From an uncultured Olsenella sp. (GTDB lineage Bacteria; Actinomycetota; Coriobacteriia; Coriobacteriales; Atopobiaceae): a stretch of 60,510 nt of DNA. The translations under genes were made by a program, and so were the position numbers. The stretch spans positions 1-60,510 of the forward strand of contig OMVJ01000029.1 of the NCBI GenBank assembly GCA_900314495.1, given 5' to 3'. Position 1 is the stretch's first letter; each line of letters opens with the position of its first letter. The notes beneath the pieces are model-generated. The model was not told where the DNA came from, made no database searches, and was given only the letters and a program-made list of their open reading frames with translations. This document shows, in pieces, positions 17,035 to 25,546 of this stretch.

Positions 17035-18456
17035 ATGGCGAAGAAGGATTACAAGGCGCTGGCCGAGCAGGTCGTCGAGGGAGTTGGCGGCAAGGACAAT
17101 GTGAAGTTCGTGATGCACTGCGCAACGCGCCTGCGCTTCCAGCTCGTTGATGACACCAAGGTGGACGCCGCTGCCATCAAGGCCATCCCCGGCGTCATCG
17201 ACCTGATCATTCAGAACGGCCAGCACCAGGTCTGCATTGGCCCCGATGTCACCAAGGCGTACGACGAGGTCGTAAAGATGGGCGTGGGCCAGGGCGGCGA
17301 CGTGGCCGCCGACGCCGCAGACGAGGCACCCAAGAAGCCCATGGACCGCTTCTTTGAGGTCGTCTCCGGCATCTTCACCCCAATCGTCCCCGTGCTCATG
17401 GCATCTGGCATGGTCGGCGCGCTGGTCACCATCCTCAAGCTCTGCGGAGTCCTGTCCGAGACCAGCTCCACCTACTACATCCTCAACACCATCTACAACG
17501 CCGGCTTCTACTTCCTGCCCATCTTCGTCGCGTACACCTCGGCCAAGAAGCTCAACGCCAGCCCCTTCCTCTCCATGCTGCTGGCGGCGGTTCTGGTTCA
17601 CCCCAACCTGGTGAACTTCGCCGGGCTCGACGTCTCCACGCTCGGCTTTGACGCACTCACCTTCCTGGGCATCCCAGTGCCGGCGGCCACCTACAGCCAG
17701 CAGGTCCTGCCCATCATCCTGGGCGTGTGGGCGCTCTCCTATGTGGACCGCTTCTTCAACAGGATCTTCCCCACCATCGTGCGCTCCTTCATGGCCCCCA
17801 TGTGCACCATGCTGGTCATGGTCCCGCTCACGCTGATCGTCATCGGCCCCCTGGGCGCGCAGCTGGGCAACCTGCTCGGCTCGGGCGTCACCTGGATGGG
17901 CGATAACCTGGGCTTCCTTGCCGTCGCAATCTTGGGCTTCTTCACCCCCGTCATGATTGCCACCGGAACCCACTCCTTCGCCTTCCCCGTCATCGTCGCC
18001 TCCATCACCACCCTCGGCTTTGACCAGATCCTCATGCCCTCCATGCTCGCCGAGAACCTCGCCATGGCTGGCGCCGCAATGGCCATCGCCCTCACCCGCA
18101 AGGATGTCGACGAGCGCGGCGTTGCCATCTCCGCCTCCCTCTCCGCCATCATGGGCATCTCCGAGCCCGCCATGTACGGCGTCAACCTCCCCAGCAAGCA
18201 CGGCTTCCTGGGTGCCATGATCGGCGGTGCCGTGGGCGGCGCCTTCGCCGGCCTCTTCGGCTTCCGCATGTACATGATTGCCTCCTCCAGCGTGGTGGGC
18301 ATCCCGGCCATGTTCGGCGACCTGGGCATCTCCAATGTCCTGGTGGGCATTGCCACCATCGTCATCTCCTTCGCCGCCGCCTTCGTCAGCACCTGGCTGC
18401 TCGCCAAGTCCGGCGTGAAGGTCCCCTCCCTCAAGAAGACCCAGAAGGAGGCATAG
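17035..18456 (+). CDS. PTS beta-glucoside-type permease, EIIBC
   Basis: 473 residues from ATG 17035 (AGAGGAGAAAGG site); the frame is open further upstream but that stretch contains the operators. EIIB with phospho-Cys29 in HCATRLRF, then a polytopic EIIC of the glucose/beta-glucoside group with SEPAMYGVNLPSK. No EIIA domain. One base separates it from the GH1 6-phospho-beta-glucosidase start, so the pair imports a beta-glucoside as its 6-phosphate and cleaves it. Controlled by the divergent MarR gene (inference from operators). Confidence 0.93.
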   Translation: MAKKDYKALAEQVVEGVGGKDNVKFVMHCATRLRFQLVDDTKVDAAAIKAIPGVIDLIIQNGQHQVCIGPDVTKAYDEVVKMGVGQGGDVAADAADEAPKKPMDRFFEVVSGIFTPIVPVLMASGMVGALVTILKLCGVLSETSSTYYILNTIYNAGFYFLPIFVAYTSAKKLNASPFLSMLLAAVLVHPNLVNFAGLDVSTLGFDALTFLGIPVPAATYSQQVLPIILGVWALSYVDRFFNRIFPTIVRSFMAPMCTMLVMVPLTLIVIGPLGAQLGNLLGSGVTWMGDNLGFLAVAILGFFTPVMIATGTHSFAFPVIVASITTLGFDQILMPSMLAENLAMAGAAMAIALTRKDVDERGVAISASLSAIMGISEPAMYGVNLPSKHGFLGAMIGGAVGGAFAGLFGFRMYMIASSSVVGIPAMFGDLGISNVLVGIATIVISFAAAFVSTWLLAKSGVKVPSLKKTQKEA

Positions 18457-18457
18457 C

Positions 18458-19894
18458 ATGGCCGCTGTCGCTTCCACTACAGCCGCCGGCCACGGCGCCG
18501 GCGGCGCGGCCGCCACCCTCCCCGCCGACTTCTATTGGGGCGGCTCCACGTCCGCCTTCCAGTTCGAGGGCGGTGCCTCCGAGGGCGGCAAGGGCAAGAG
18601 CGTATACGACGTGCCCCTGCGCTCCGGCGCCAAGTTCGACACCGCCTCGGACTTCTACCACCACTGGCGCGAGGACATCGACCTCATGGCGCAGATGGGC
18701 TTCTCCGCCTTCCGCATGTCCATCAGCTGGACGCGCATCTGTCCCAACGGCGACAGCACCGTAAACGAGGAGGGCATCGCCTTCTATCGCCAGGTCTTCC
18801 AGTATCTGCGGCAGAGGGGCATCGCTCCCGTCGTCACCCTCTACCACTGGGACCTGCCGCTGGCCCTTGCGGGTAAGGAGGCCGGTTGGCTGTCTGACCG
18901 CACCGTGGATGCCTTCCTGGCCTACAGCCGCGTGTGCTTCGAACGCTTTGGCGACCTGGTCTGCGACTGGCTCACCCTGAACGAGGATAACCTCTGCACC
19001 ATGCTGCCCGCCTTCCAGCTACTGGGGCCCAGCGCCTTCGGCCCCAATGCGCCGCAGGTCAGCGAGGCGGACACCTACCGCATCCTGCACAACACCCTGC
19101 GCGCGCACTTCGGTGCCGTCCGCCTGTGCCACGAGCTGTGCCCCGGCGCGCGCATCGGCTGCATGCTTGCCAGTTCCCTGGCCTACCCGCTCACGCCCGA
19201 CCCCGTCGACGTGATTGCGGCCCAGCGCCATAACCGCAAGACCATGTGGGACTTCCTGGACGTCTGCACGCACGGGACGTACAACCCCCGGCAGGCGGCG
19301 GCCATGCTCGCGTCAGGCTTCAAGCCCAACATGCGTGGTGCGGACGGCACGCCCTTCTCCGCGGACGTCTACCACATGGACTTCATTTCCTTCTCGTACT
19401 ACTTCTCCATTTGCCAGGCAGACCAGGAAAGCGCAGCCGCCGAAGGTGCGACGACGGTGCAGACCATGTACGCCTCGTTCGAGAACCCCAAGCTTGCAAA
19501 GTCCAGCTTTGGTTGGACAATCGACCCCACGGGTCTGCGCATCCTCATGAACGAGCTGTACGACCGCTATGGCCTGCCCGTCATGGTGGTGGAGAATGGC
19601 CTGGGCGTGAAGGACGACGTACTCACTGAAGACGGGCACGTGCACGACGACTACCGCATTGAGTACCTGCGTCAGCACATCGCGGCCGTGCGTGCCACGG
19701 TGCTGGAAGACCACGTTCCCGTGCTGGGCTACCTGCCGTGGGGCTGCATCGACCTGCTTTCCGCCAGCGGCGACCCGGCCAAGCGCTATGGCTTTGTGTA
19801 CGTGGACTTTGGCGCGAAGGGCATGCCCCGCTACCGCAAGGACAGCTTCGCTTGGTACCAACACGTCATTGCCACGCGCGGCGCCGAACTGTAA
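18458..19894 (+). CDS. 6-phospho-beta-glucosidase, GH1
   Basis: 478 residues, GGAGG site overlapping the end of the PTS gene. GH1 (beta/alpha)8 barrel: N-terminal FYWGGSTSAFQFEGG, acid/base E176 in TLNEDN (the family usually has NEP), nucleophile E379 in VVENGLG. The loop SASGDPAKRYGFVYVD has the Ser...Lys-x-Tyr phosphate-binding pattern of 6-phospho-glucosidases, fitting a PTS partner. Cleaves imported 6-phospho-beta-glucosides to glucose-6-phosphate and an aglycone or sugar. The Asp replacing the Pro after the acid/base Glu is unusual but the fold is intact. Confidence 0.94.
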   Translation: MAAVASTTAAGHGAGGAAATLPADFYWGGSTSAFQFEGGASEGGKGKSVYDVPLRSGAKFDTASDFYHHWREDIDLMAQMGFSAFRMSISWTRICPNGDSTVNEEGIAFYRQVFQYLRQRGIAPVVTLYHWDLPLALAGKEAGWLSDRTVDAFLAYSRVCFERFGDLVCDWLTLNEDNLCTMLPAFQLLGPSAFGPNAPQVSEADTYRILHNTLRAHFGAVRLCHELCPGARIGCMLASSLAYPLTPDPVDVIAAQRHNRKTMWDFLDVCTHGTYNPRQAAAMLASGFKPNMRGADGTPFSADVYHMDFISFSYYFSICQADQESAAAEGATTVQTMYASFENPKLAKSSFGWTIDPTGLRILMNELYDRYGLPVMVVENGLGVKDDVLTEDGHVHDDYRIEYLRQHIAAVRATVLEDHVPVLGYLPWGCIDLLSASGDPAKRYGFVYVDFGAKGMPRYRKDSFAWYQHVIATRGAEL

Positions 19895-19919
19895 GGGCCT
19901 AGCCCAAAGGAGGGACGAG

Positions 19920-20198
19920 ATGTTCGTTCAAATGATCACCAACACGGCCAAGGCTGGCCACGAGAATGCCTACCTGGCTGCCTCCCAGCGCTTTGCGGCC
20001 GACATGGGCACCGTTCAGGGCTGTGTAGCATCTTACGTGTGGCAGGCGGTGGACGACTCCGCAGTTGTCGTGAACGTCAACCTGTGGGAGTCTGCCGAGG
20101 CTTGTGCGGCTGACGACGGCAGCGTTTTCTTGGCACACAAGGCCGAGCTGAAGCCGCACTTTGCCGGCAACGTCACCACAATGTACGAAGTGCGATAG
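19920..20198 (+). CDS. Small antibiotic-biosynthesis-monooxygenase (ABM) domain protein
   Basis: 92 residues; ATG at 19920 with AAAGGAGGGACGAG upstream. The MFVQMITNTAKAGHENAYLAA start and the VVVNVNLWES strand match the dimeric ferredoxin-like ABM fold (HmoA/YgiN type), about the normal 90-100 residue length. Members include heme-degrading and quinol monooxygenases, but many are uncharacterised. It lies 25 bp after the GH1 gene and may be the last gene of that operon; no functional link is evident. Confidence 0.78.
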   Translation: MFVQMITNTAKAGHENAYLAASQRFAADMGTVQGCVASYVWQAVDDSAVVVNVNLWESAEACAADDGSVFLAHKAELKPHFAGNVTTMYEVR

Positions 20199-20215
20199 CT
20201 GGCCGTGTCAAAAGG

Positions 20216-20246
20216 GTGTCAAAAGGGGACGTTTCCCTTCTGTCAC
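20216..20246. repeat. Variant palindromic repeat (ACGTTTCCC type)
   Basis: GTGTCAAAAGGGGACG...CTTCTGTCAC after the ABM gene, preceded by a partial GTGTCAAAAGGG copy. Confidence 0.65.
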
Positions 20247-20269
20247 GCTTCCAAGCTGGCCCCTAGTAC

Positions 20270-20384
20270 GCTACCCCACAACCGACGGCGTTCGGTTGTG
20301 GGGTAGCTTTGTCTTGCGATAAAAGCGCTGGTAAGCGCCTGTGCGCCTCCTTACCCCACAAGCGGAGCCTTCCGCTTGTGGGGT
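20270..20384. repeat. Paired-hairpin element (family B)
   Basis: Hairpin 20270-20307 (16-bp arms GCTACCCCACAACCGA, 6-base loop) and hairpin 20353-20384 (ACCCCACAAGCGGA arms, loop GCCT). Sits between the ABM gene and the GDPD gene. Confidence 0.85.
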
Positions 20385-20479
20385 CGGCCGGCAAGAGGAG
20401 ACCCCCTGAGAGAAACGGCGCGCGTTCGCATTGCCTCGCCGTACAATGGGCGCATCGCAAGCCATTCCGAGGGAGCCCC

Positions 20480-22306
20480 ATGTCCGCAACCCCACGCCAC
20501 TTCAAGCGTTCCGCCCAACCACCCTGCGTCCGCGACGTTGCCGCCTGCCTCGGGCGCAACCTGTGGCAGGTGCTTGGCTACGAGATCGTCTTCAAGCTCG
20601 TTCTTGCATTTCTCATTCAGGCGCTCAAGCAGCTGTCTGGCACTTTGCTGTGGCACATCGGCCGCCCCGCGTTCACCAGCGGCGACCTCCCCTACCTGCT
20701 GCGCACTTGGGAGGGCTGGGGCCTCGCGTTGATCGGCCTTCTCGTGCTCATTCTGTACACCGTCTTCGAAATCAGCACCCTCGTGGTGCTTTGCGCCGCA
20801 ACGCTGCACGGAGAAAGGCCCAGCGTCGGAGAGATCATGCGCCGTGCACTCGGCACGCTCAGGCAGCTCCTTACCCCGACTGGTATTTTGGTTGCACTTT
20901 ACGTTGCGCTGGCTGGCCCGCTGGCGGGGGCGTCAATCGGCATTTCTCTGACGCAGAGCTTCTACATCCCGGATTTCATACTCTCTGTCATCACCGGCAA
21001 CACCGTCCTGCGAGTTCTGTACACGCTTGCGCTGGTAGCTCTCGGCGCGCTTGGCTTTATCTACCTCTTTGCTTTCCACGGAATAGCGCTAGACGGCAGA
21101 TCAATGCCAGAGTCGCTGGCGCGCTCGCACCAGATAGTCCGCGTCAGCTGGCGCGCGCTTCTGTGGAACCTGGTCAAGCTGACACTTGCCTCGATCCTGG
21201 CTTTTGTGCTGCTGTTCTTGGTCACTGCAGTTGCTCCTGCGCTCGCACTTGACCAGCTGCAACTTGGCACCAACGTTGCACGATTCTGGACGGTCTTCCT
21301 GATTCTGGTCACCGTTGTCGCCCTGGGCGCGCTTTACGTCTTGCTCACGCCGCTCACCATCATGCTGATTACCGCAAGCTACGAGCAAGCCTGCGGCAGG
21401 CCATGCGCATCTGCGCGTGCCAGCAAGCTGCAAGCCCGTCGCCAGAGAGCCGCCAGCGCGTTGGCCTGTGTCTGCCTGCTTGCGCTTTGCGCTGGCATCA
21501 GTCTGCTTGCCAGCAGCCATTTTGATGAGTTCTTTCCTGCCACAAGCACCACCCGCGTCATCGCCCATCGCGGCGCGGGTGTCTCTTCCTCGGAAAACAC
21601 CGCGGACGGCATTCGCACGGCGGGACAGATTGGTGCCTATGGCTCGGAGATTGACATTCAGCGCACGGCTGACGGCGCCTACGTGCTGAATCACGATGCA
21701 GATTTCTCGCGCTTGTGTGGCGACAGCCGCAAGCCATCGGAGATGACCCTGGCAGAAGTCAAGCAGCTGCAGGTCCACAACGAGACAAACCCGCTGGCCC
21801 CAACCACCACCGTGCCGACGCTTGAGGAGGCCCTCGACGCCGCGCGCGACAACGTTCATCTTTTTATTGAGCTCAAGGGCGAGACTGCCGACCAGCAAAT
21901 GGCCGAAGACGCGTATCGCGCGGTGGCGGATCGCGGCATGCTGGACCAGTGCGCGTTCATCAGCCTTGATTACGGGCTCATTGACTACCTGGAGACCGCT
22001 CACCCCGAGGCTGAGACCGGCTACCTGCTGTACCTGGGCTTTGGCGAGCTTGGCCAGATGAACTGCGACTTGCTGCTCGTGGAGGAGGAGACCGCGACGC
22101 CGCAGAACATCGAGCGTATTCACAGCGCGGGCAAGCAGGTTGGCGTGTGGACGGTAAACGACATGACCGATGTACTCACGTGCGCCACACGCGGCGCGGA
22201 CTACGTGATCACCGACGAGGCGCAGGCGGCCGTCAACCTGCTGGCCATGCTGCACCAGCGCGACGACGCCCTGCGCGTGGCAGACACCCTCACCGCCTGG
22301 CTGTAA
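20480..22306 (+). CDS. Membrane glycerophosphodiester phosphodiesterase
   Basis: 608 residues from ATG 20480 (GAGGGAGCCCC site); upstream in-frame sequence is repeat. Residues 1-350 form a polytopic membrane domain of about six to eight helices (GPDPase membrane domain type). From residue 360 a GDPD TIM barrel follows: VIAHRGAGVSSSENT with the first catalytic His, SEIDIQRTADG with the metal Glu/Asp, NHDADFSR with the second His, FIELKG, and VWTVNDM near the end. It would hydrolyse glycerophosphodiesters or lipoteichoic-acid-like polymers at the membrane. Expression appears independent of the flanking genes. Confidence 0.92.
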   Translation: MSATPRHFKRSAQPPCVRDVAACLGRNLWQVLGYEIVFKLVLAFLIQALKQLSGTLLWHIGRPAFTSGDLPYLLRTWEGWGLALIGLLVLILYTVFEISTLVVLCAATLHGERPSVGEIMRRALGTLRQLLTPTGILVALYVALAGPLAGASIGISLTQSFYIPDFILSVITGNTVLRVLYTLALVALGALGFIYLFAFHGIALDGRSMPESLARSHQIVRVSWRALLWNLVKLTLASILAFVLLFLVTAVAPALALDQLQLGTNVARFWTVFLILVTVVALGALYVLLTPLTIMLITASYEQACGRPCASARASKLQARRQRAASALACVCLLALCAGISLLASSHFDEFFPATSTTRVIAHRGAGVSSSENTADGIRTAGQIGAYGSEIDIQRTADGAYVLNHDADFSRLCGDSRKPSEMTLAEVKQLQVHNETNPLAPTTTVPTLEEALDAARDNVHLFIELKGETADQQMAEDAYRAVADRGMLDQCAFISLDYGLIDYLETAHPEAETGYLLYLGFGELGQMNCDLLLVEEETATPQNIERIHSAGKQVGVWTVNDMTDVLTCATRGADYVITDEAQAAVNLLAMLHQRDDALRVADTLTAWL

Positions 22307-22337
22307 TACGCGGGGCCGGTTCTTGCGTCTCATCCAT

Positions 22338-22364
22338 GAGACAGGGGGACGCACCTTTTGTCTC
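22338..22364. repeat. 27-bp repeat unit
   Basis: GAGAC, core GGGGGACGCACC, TTTTGTCTC. Confidence 0.85.
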
Positions 22365-22441
22365 ATCCAGACGTGATGCCCGGCGAGAACGCCCTAGCGC
22401 GCCCCTCGACGCGGCACCCGTGGCGCACCCATGGGCGGCCC

Positions 22442-22473
22442 ACCTCACAAGTGGAGGCTTCCATTTGTGAGGT
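22442..22473. repeat. Single family-B hairpin
   Basis: ACCTCACAAGTGGA / TCCATTTGTGAGGT with a GGCT loop and one G-T pair. Only one hairpin, unlike the paired copies nearby. Confidence 0.75.
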
Positions 22474-22644
22474 AGCCTTCATCACGGCGGAAGCTTCCTG
22501 CAGCGCGACAATCACCGCTCGTGCAATCAAGAGCTCCCACCCGAATAACCTTCACGTGTTCTGGGCATATCTGGTTCTGTTATAGCCACGAAGTCGCACT
22601 TCGGCGCCACCCACGCGCCGCTCAACCATCCCTCGGAGGTCCTC

Positions 22645-23436
22645 ATGCAGTTCCTGATCCTGATTCTGGTCGCGCTGGTCGTCAGCGCAATCGGCTTCCA
22701 CAAGTACGTCTGGTTCATCAGCCTGGGCTACGGCTTCTCAATTGCCGCGCTCGGCGTGGCGCTCTTCATCATGTTCCCCGGCGCGACAAGCGCGCTCGAC
22801 GTGCTCTTCCGCGTGCTGCTCATCGTGTACGGTCTGCGACTTGGCGGATATCTGGCATATCGCGAGGTCAAGAGCGCCAGCTACAACAAGCTCATGAAGC
22901 GCGAGATCAAGGGCAACAACCAGGTCTCCGTTGGCGCGCGCATCGCCATCTGGATTTCCGTCGGCATTTTGTACCCACTGATGGTCGCGCCCGTCTACTT
23001 CCGCCTGGCCAACGGTGCCGCCCCCAACGTCTGGGGTTGGGTCGGCCTCATCGTGCAGGCGGCTGGCATTTTGCTGGAGCTGACCGCAGACTTGCAGAAG
23101 CAGCAGGCCAAGAGGGCCAACCCGCGCCGCTTTGTGGACTCCGGCCTGTATAGCATCGTCCGCTGCCCCAACTACCTGGGCGAACTCGTCAACTGGACGG
23201 GCGTCTTCATTTCCAGCTTTGGCGCGCTGGCAGGTGGCTTGCAGTGGGCTTGCGCCATCATCGGCTGGATCTCCATCATCTACATCATGTTCGGCGGCGC
23301 GCGCCGGCTGGAGATGCGCCAAGACCGCAACTACGGCAAGGACCCCGAGTACCAGCGCTACTGCCAGACGGTTCCCATCCTGCTGCCCGCCGTGCCGCTG
23401 TACAGCGTGAAGAAGTACAAGTGGCTGGTGGCGTAG
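22645..23436 (+). CDS. DUF1295-family integral membrane protein
   Basis: 263 residues, CGGAGGTCCTC site. About six membrane helices. The C-terminal half has the DUF1295/isoprenylcysteine methyltransferase-like signature: GLYSIVRCPNYLGELVNWTG and the terminal EMRQDRNYGKDPEYQRYCQ. Members include putative steroid reductases and methyltransferases; the actual reaction here is unknown. It stands alone between family-B elements. Confidence 0.82.
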   Translation: MQFLILILVALVVSAIGFHKYVWFISLGYGFSIAALGVALFIMFPGATSALDVLFRVLLIVYGLRLGGYLAYREVKSASYNKLMKREIKGNNQVSVGARIAIWISVGILYPLMVAPVYFRLANGAAPNVWGWVGLIVQAAGILLELTADLQKQQAKRANPRRFVDSGLYSIVRCPNYLGELVNWTGVFISSFGALAGGLQWACAIIGWISIIYIMFGGARRLEMRQDRNYGKDPEYQRYCQTVPILLPAVPLYSVKKYKWLVA

Positions 23437-23467
23437 CCACAGGGACTGGGCCCCAGACTGACTAAGC

Positions 23468-23565
23468 GCTACCCCACAACCGTCGGCGTTCGGTTGTGGG
23501 GTAGCATTCTTTTCTGATAAGACCGCAGGTCGCAGGCCATGCGGAGCTTTACCCCACAAGCGAAG
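23468..23565. repeat. 98-bp direct repeat, left copy (family-B element)
   Basis: Identical over 98 bases to 24370-24467. Contains the hairpin GCTACCCCACAACCG.../...CGGTTGTGGGGTAGC (23468-23505) and the left half of a second hairpin (TACCCCACAAGCGAAG), after which the two copies diverge. Confidence 0.92.
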
Positions 23566-23590
23566 TGAGACTGTGTCTGGAAATTCCTGG

Positions 23591-23647
23591 TTTGAAAATG
23601 CAGGTTATGGGGCATACTCTTGCCTAAGAACGTAAGCATTTCTTACG
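23591..23647 (+). promoter_or_regulatory. Promoter and palindromic operator of the AbrB/PIN pair
   Basis: TTTGAA (23591-23596), 16-bp spacer, CATACT (23613-23618), then CGTAAG-N5-CTTACG (23631-23647) just before the ribosome site GGAGGAG. The inverted repeat probably binds the AbrB-type antitoxin for autoregulation. Confidence 0.6.
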
Positions 23648-23659
23648 ATTGGAGGAGTA

Positions 23660-23932
23660 ATGTCTACCGACATTCTGACCATGTCCTCAAAGGGTCAAAT
23701 CGTTATTCCCTCAGAAATTCGCAAGAATCTGCAGCTCGATGCTGGTGATAGGTTCGCCGTGTATGCCCGCGACAACCTGATAGTCCTTAGCAAGATCCAA
23801 GTCCCGTCCGAAGACGAGTTGTCGATGGCGCTTGACGAGGCGCAAAACTGGGCTCGGCAGAACGGACTTTCTCCCAGTGACGTTGATGATGCCATTGCGT
23901 TCACGCGGTCTCGAGAGAAGAAGGCCTCATGA
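23660..23932 (+). CDS. AbrB/SpoVT-type antitoxin
   Basis: 90 residues. N-terminal swapped-hairpin DNA-binding domain: LTMSSKGQIVIPSEIRKNL then DAGDRFAVYARDNLIVL, characteristic of MazE/AbrB antitoxins. The acidic, helical C-terminal part would bind the toxin. Stop codon overlaps the toxin start in ATGA, so they are translationally coupled. The gene pair lies between the two 98-bp direct repeats. Confidence 0.9.
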   Translation: MSTDILTMSSKGQIVIPSEIRKNLQLDAGDRFAVYARDNLIVLSKIQVPSEDELSMALDEAQNWARQNGLSPSDVDDAIAFTRSREKKAS

Positions 23933-24324
23933 GAGTTGTCATTGACACAAACGTGCTAGTCTCTGGCGTCTTTTTCGGCGGCAAGCCCCGGCAAGTCCTG
24001 GAACACATATGGCACGGTGAAGCGGAAGTGTTTGCATCACCAGAAATCGTGCAAGAGTACGACGAGGTAGTGCAAGAAATGATCAAGCGTGGCCAAGGGC
24101 ATCTCAAGCGAGATGCCCTTGGCATCTTCCTGAGCTGCGTAAACATGATTGAGCCAACCGCACCCGTGCAGCTATGTCGAGACCCGGATGACGACAAGTT
24201 CCTTGCATGTGCAGACACATGCCGCGCAGTGTACATCGTAAGCGGCGACAAGGACCTACTTGAGCTCAGCAGCTTCCACGATATTGAGATAGTCACGGCA
24301 GCAGAGTTTCTTGCGAGGCTCTGA
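23929..24324 (+). CDS. PIN-domain toxin (ribonuclease)
   Basis: 131 residues. PIN fold with the conserved acids: D6 in VVIDTNVLVSG, E near residue 45 (VQEYDEVV), D-D in RDPDDDKFLACA and the final SGDKDLLEL. These residues coordinate the metal of the VapC-like RNase. Belongs to the putative PIN family often paired with AbrB antitoxins. Four-base overlap with the antitoxin gene. Base composition is lower in GC than neighbours, in line with a mobile cassette. Confidence 0.9.
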   Translation: MRVVIDTNVLVSGVFFGGKPRQVLEHIWHGEAEVFASPEIVQEYDEVVQEMIKRGQGHLKRDALGIFLSCVNMIEPTAPVQLCRDPDDDKFLACADTCRAVYIVSGDKDLLELSSFHDIEIVTAAEFLARL

Positions 24325-24369
24325 AAGGGGCCGGCGGCAAACGATTCGAGTCTGGACCGACTTGCGGCC

Positions 24370-24467
24370 GCTACCCCACAACCGTCGGCGTTCGGTTGTG
24401 GGGTAGCATTCTTTTCTGATAAGACCGCAGGTCGCAGGCCATGCGGAGCTTTACCCCACAAGCGAAG
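24370..24467. repeat. 98-bp direct repeat, right copy (family-B element)
   Basis: Exact copy of 23468-23565, offset 902 bp. The second hairpin continues differently here (ACGCCATGGTGGGGT), giving a degenerate closing arm. Confidence 0.92.
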
Positions 24468-24520
24468 ACGCCATGGTGGGGTGGCCGTGCAAGCCGGGCG
24501 ATTGACTGGCGGGTGCCTCT

Positions 24521-25468
24521 TTACAGCGGCCGGTTGATCGGCCCGCCGTCCAGCGCAAGCCAGGTCTGCGCAAGCTCAATCCAGCGCGCGGCCGCCGCGT
24601 TAACGTGGCGCGCCTCGGAAGAAGTCGTCTCGTCAGCCAGAGAAATGCCGTGCGGCCCGTTCTGGAACAGGTGAAACTCGCACTCCACGCCCGCGCGCAT
24701 GAGCGCCGTCACGAAGTCCGCCGTCTCGTACGCGCGGAGTGTGTCATCAGCAGCCGTCTGCCACACAAAGGTGCGCGGCATGTCTGGCCGAACGTGTTTG
24801 CGCAGGTCAAGGGCGTCGTAGTCGGCCTCGCTAGGGTCAGCCTTGCCAAAGACGGCAAGCGTCTGCACCTCCGCCAGCTGCGCCAGGCTCACGCTGTTCG
24901 GGCCCGGCTCACCCGCCGCGGCTTCTGCGGCTGCCAGCGTATCTTGCACCAAGGTTGCCGTCACCATGGGGTAGCACAGCACAACGCCGCGCGGCTTGAC
25001 CTCGCTGGCAGCAAAGTTGCCGCGCGCGAGCAGGTCTGCGTCATCCCAATGCTCCGCCAGCGACCCAACCACATGCCCGCCGGCCGAGAAGCCCAGCGCG
25101 TAAATGCGCGCGGCGTCGATGTCCCACTCCTCCGCGTGCCTACGCACGTACGCCATGGCCTGCATCAGCGAGAAAAGCTGCTCTGGGTAGTGCGATGCGG
25201 GGTCTACCTGCGGCAACTCGCCCGGCGCGGATGGCGCGCTCGTCACGTACACGGGGTAGCGCAAAATGAAGGCGTCGTAGCCCATGCCCAGGAAGCGCGC
25301 GGCTACGGGCTCCGCCTCGCGATGCGCCAGCTTCAGATAGGCACCACCCGGGCATATGACCATTGCCGGCCGCGTCTTGGTCGCGCGCGTGCTGATCTGG
25401 TTGTCCAGCACGAAGCACTCCAGCGTTGCGGTGCCGGATTCGTTGAGACGAACTATGTCATGAATCAT
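24521..25468 (-). CDS. Alpha/beta hydrolase, acetyl-esterase-like
   Basis: 315 residues from ATG 25468 (AAGGAG site). Alpha/beta hydrolase of the BD-FAE/acetylxylan-esterase-like group: oxyanion region ICPGGAYLKLAHREAEPVA, nucleophile elbow GFSAGGHV, then an acidic residue in the AADDTLRAYE loop and the catalytic His in NGPHGISLAD. No signal peptide, so cytoplasmic. Probably removes acetyl groups from imported sugars, consistent with the carbohydrate genes around it. Convergent with the PIN gene. Confidence 0.87.
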   Translation of the reverse strand: MIHDIVRLNESGTATLECFVLDNQISTRATKTRPAMVICPGGAYLKLAHREAEPVAARFLGMGYDAFILRYPVYVTSAPSAPGELPQVDPASHYPEQLFSLMQAMAYVRRHAEEWDIDAARIYALGFSAGGHVVGSLAEHWDDADLLARGNFAASEVKPRGVVLCYPMVTATLVQDTLAAAEAAAGEPGPNSVSLAQLAEVQTLAVFGKADPSEADYDALDLRKHVRPDMPRTFVWQTAADDTLRAYETADFVTALMRAGVECEFHLFQNGPHGISLADETTSSEARHVNAAAARWIELAQTWLALDGGPINRPL

Positions 25469-25546
25469 GTTGAAGCTCCTTTTGTGGACTGGCGGAAGGA
25501 TGAGCACCGTCCCCCTCAGTTCGCGACCGGCGAGTTATCCGACGGG

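Larger units (their letters stand above)
22307..22644. other. Intergenic region with mixed repeats
   Basis: 338 bp between two same-strand genes. Holds a 22-bp partial repeat (22310-22331, GGGGCCGGTTCTTGCG), a full 27-bp unit (22338-22364) and a single family-B hairpin (22442-22473). No gene is supported in the rest; the promoter of the next gene presumably lies at 22500-22620 but I cannot place it. Confidence 0.6.
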
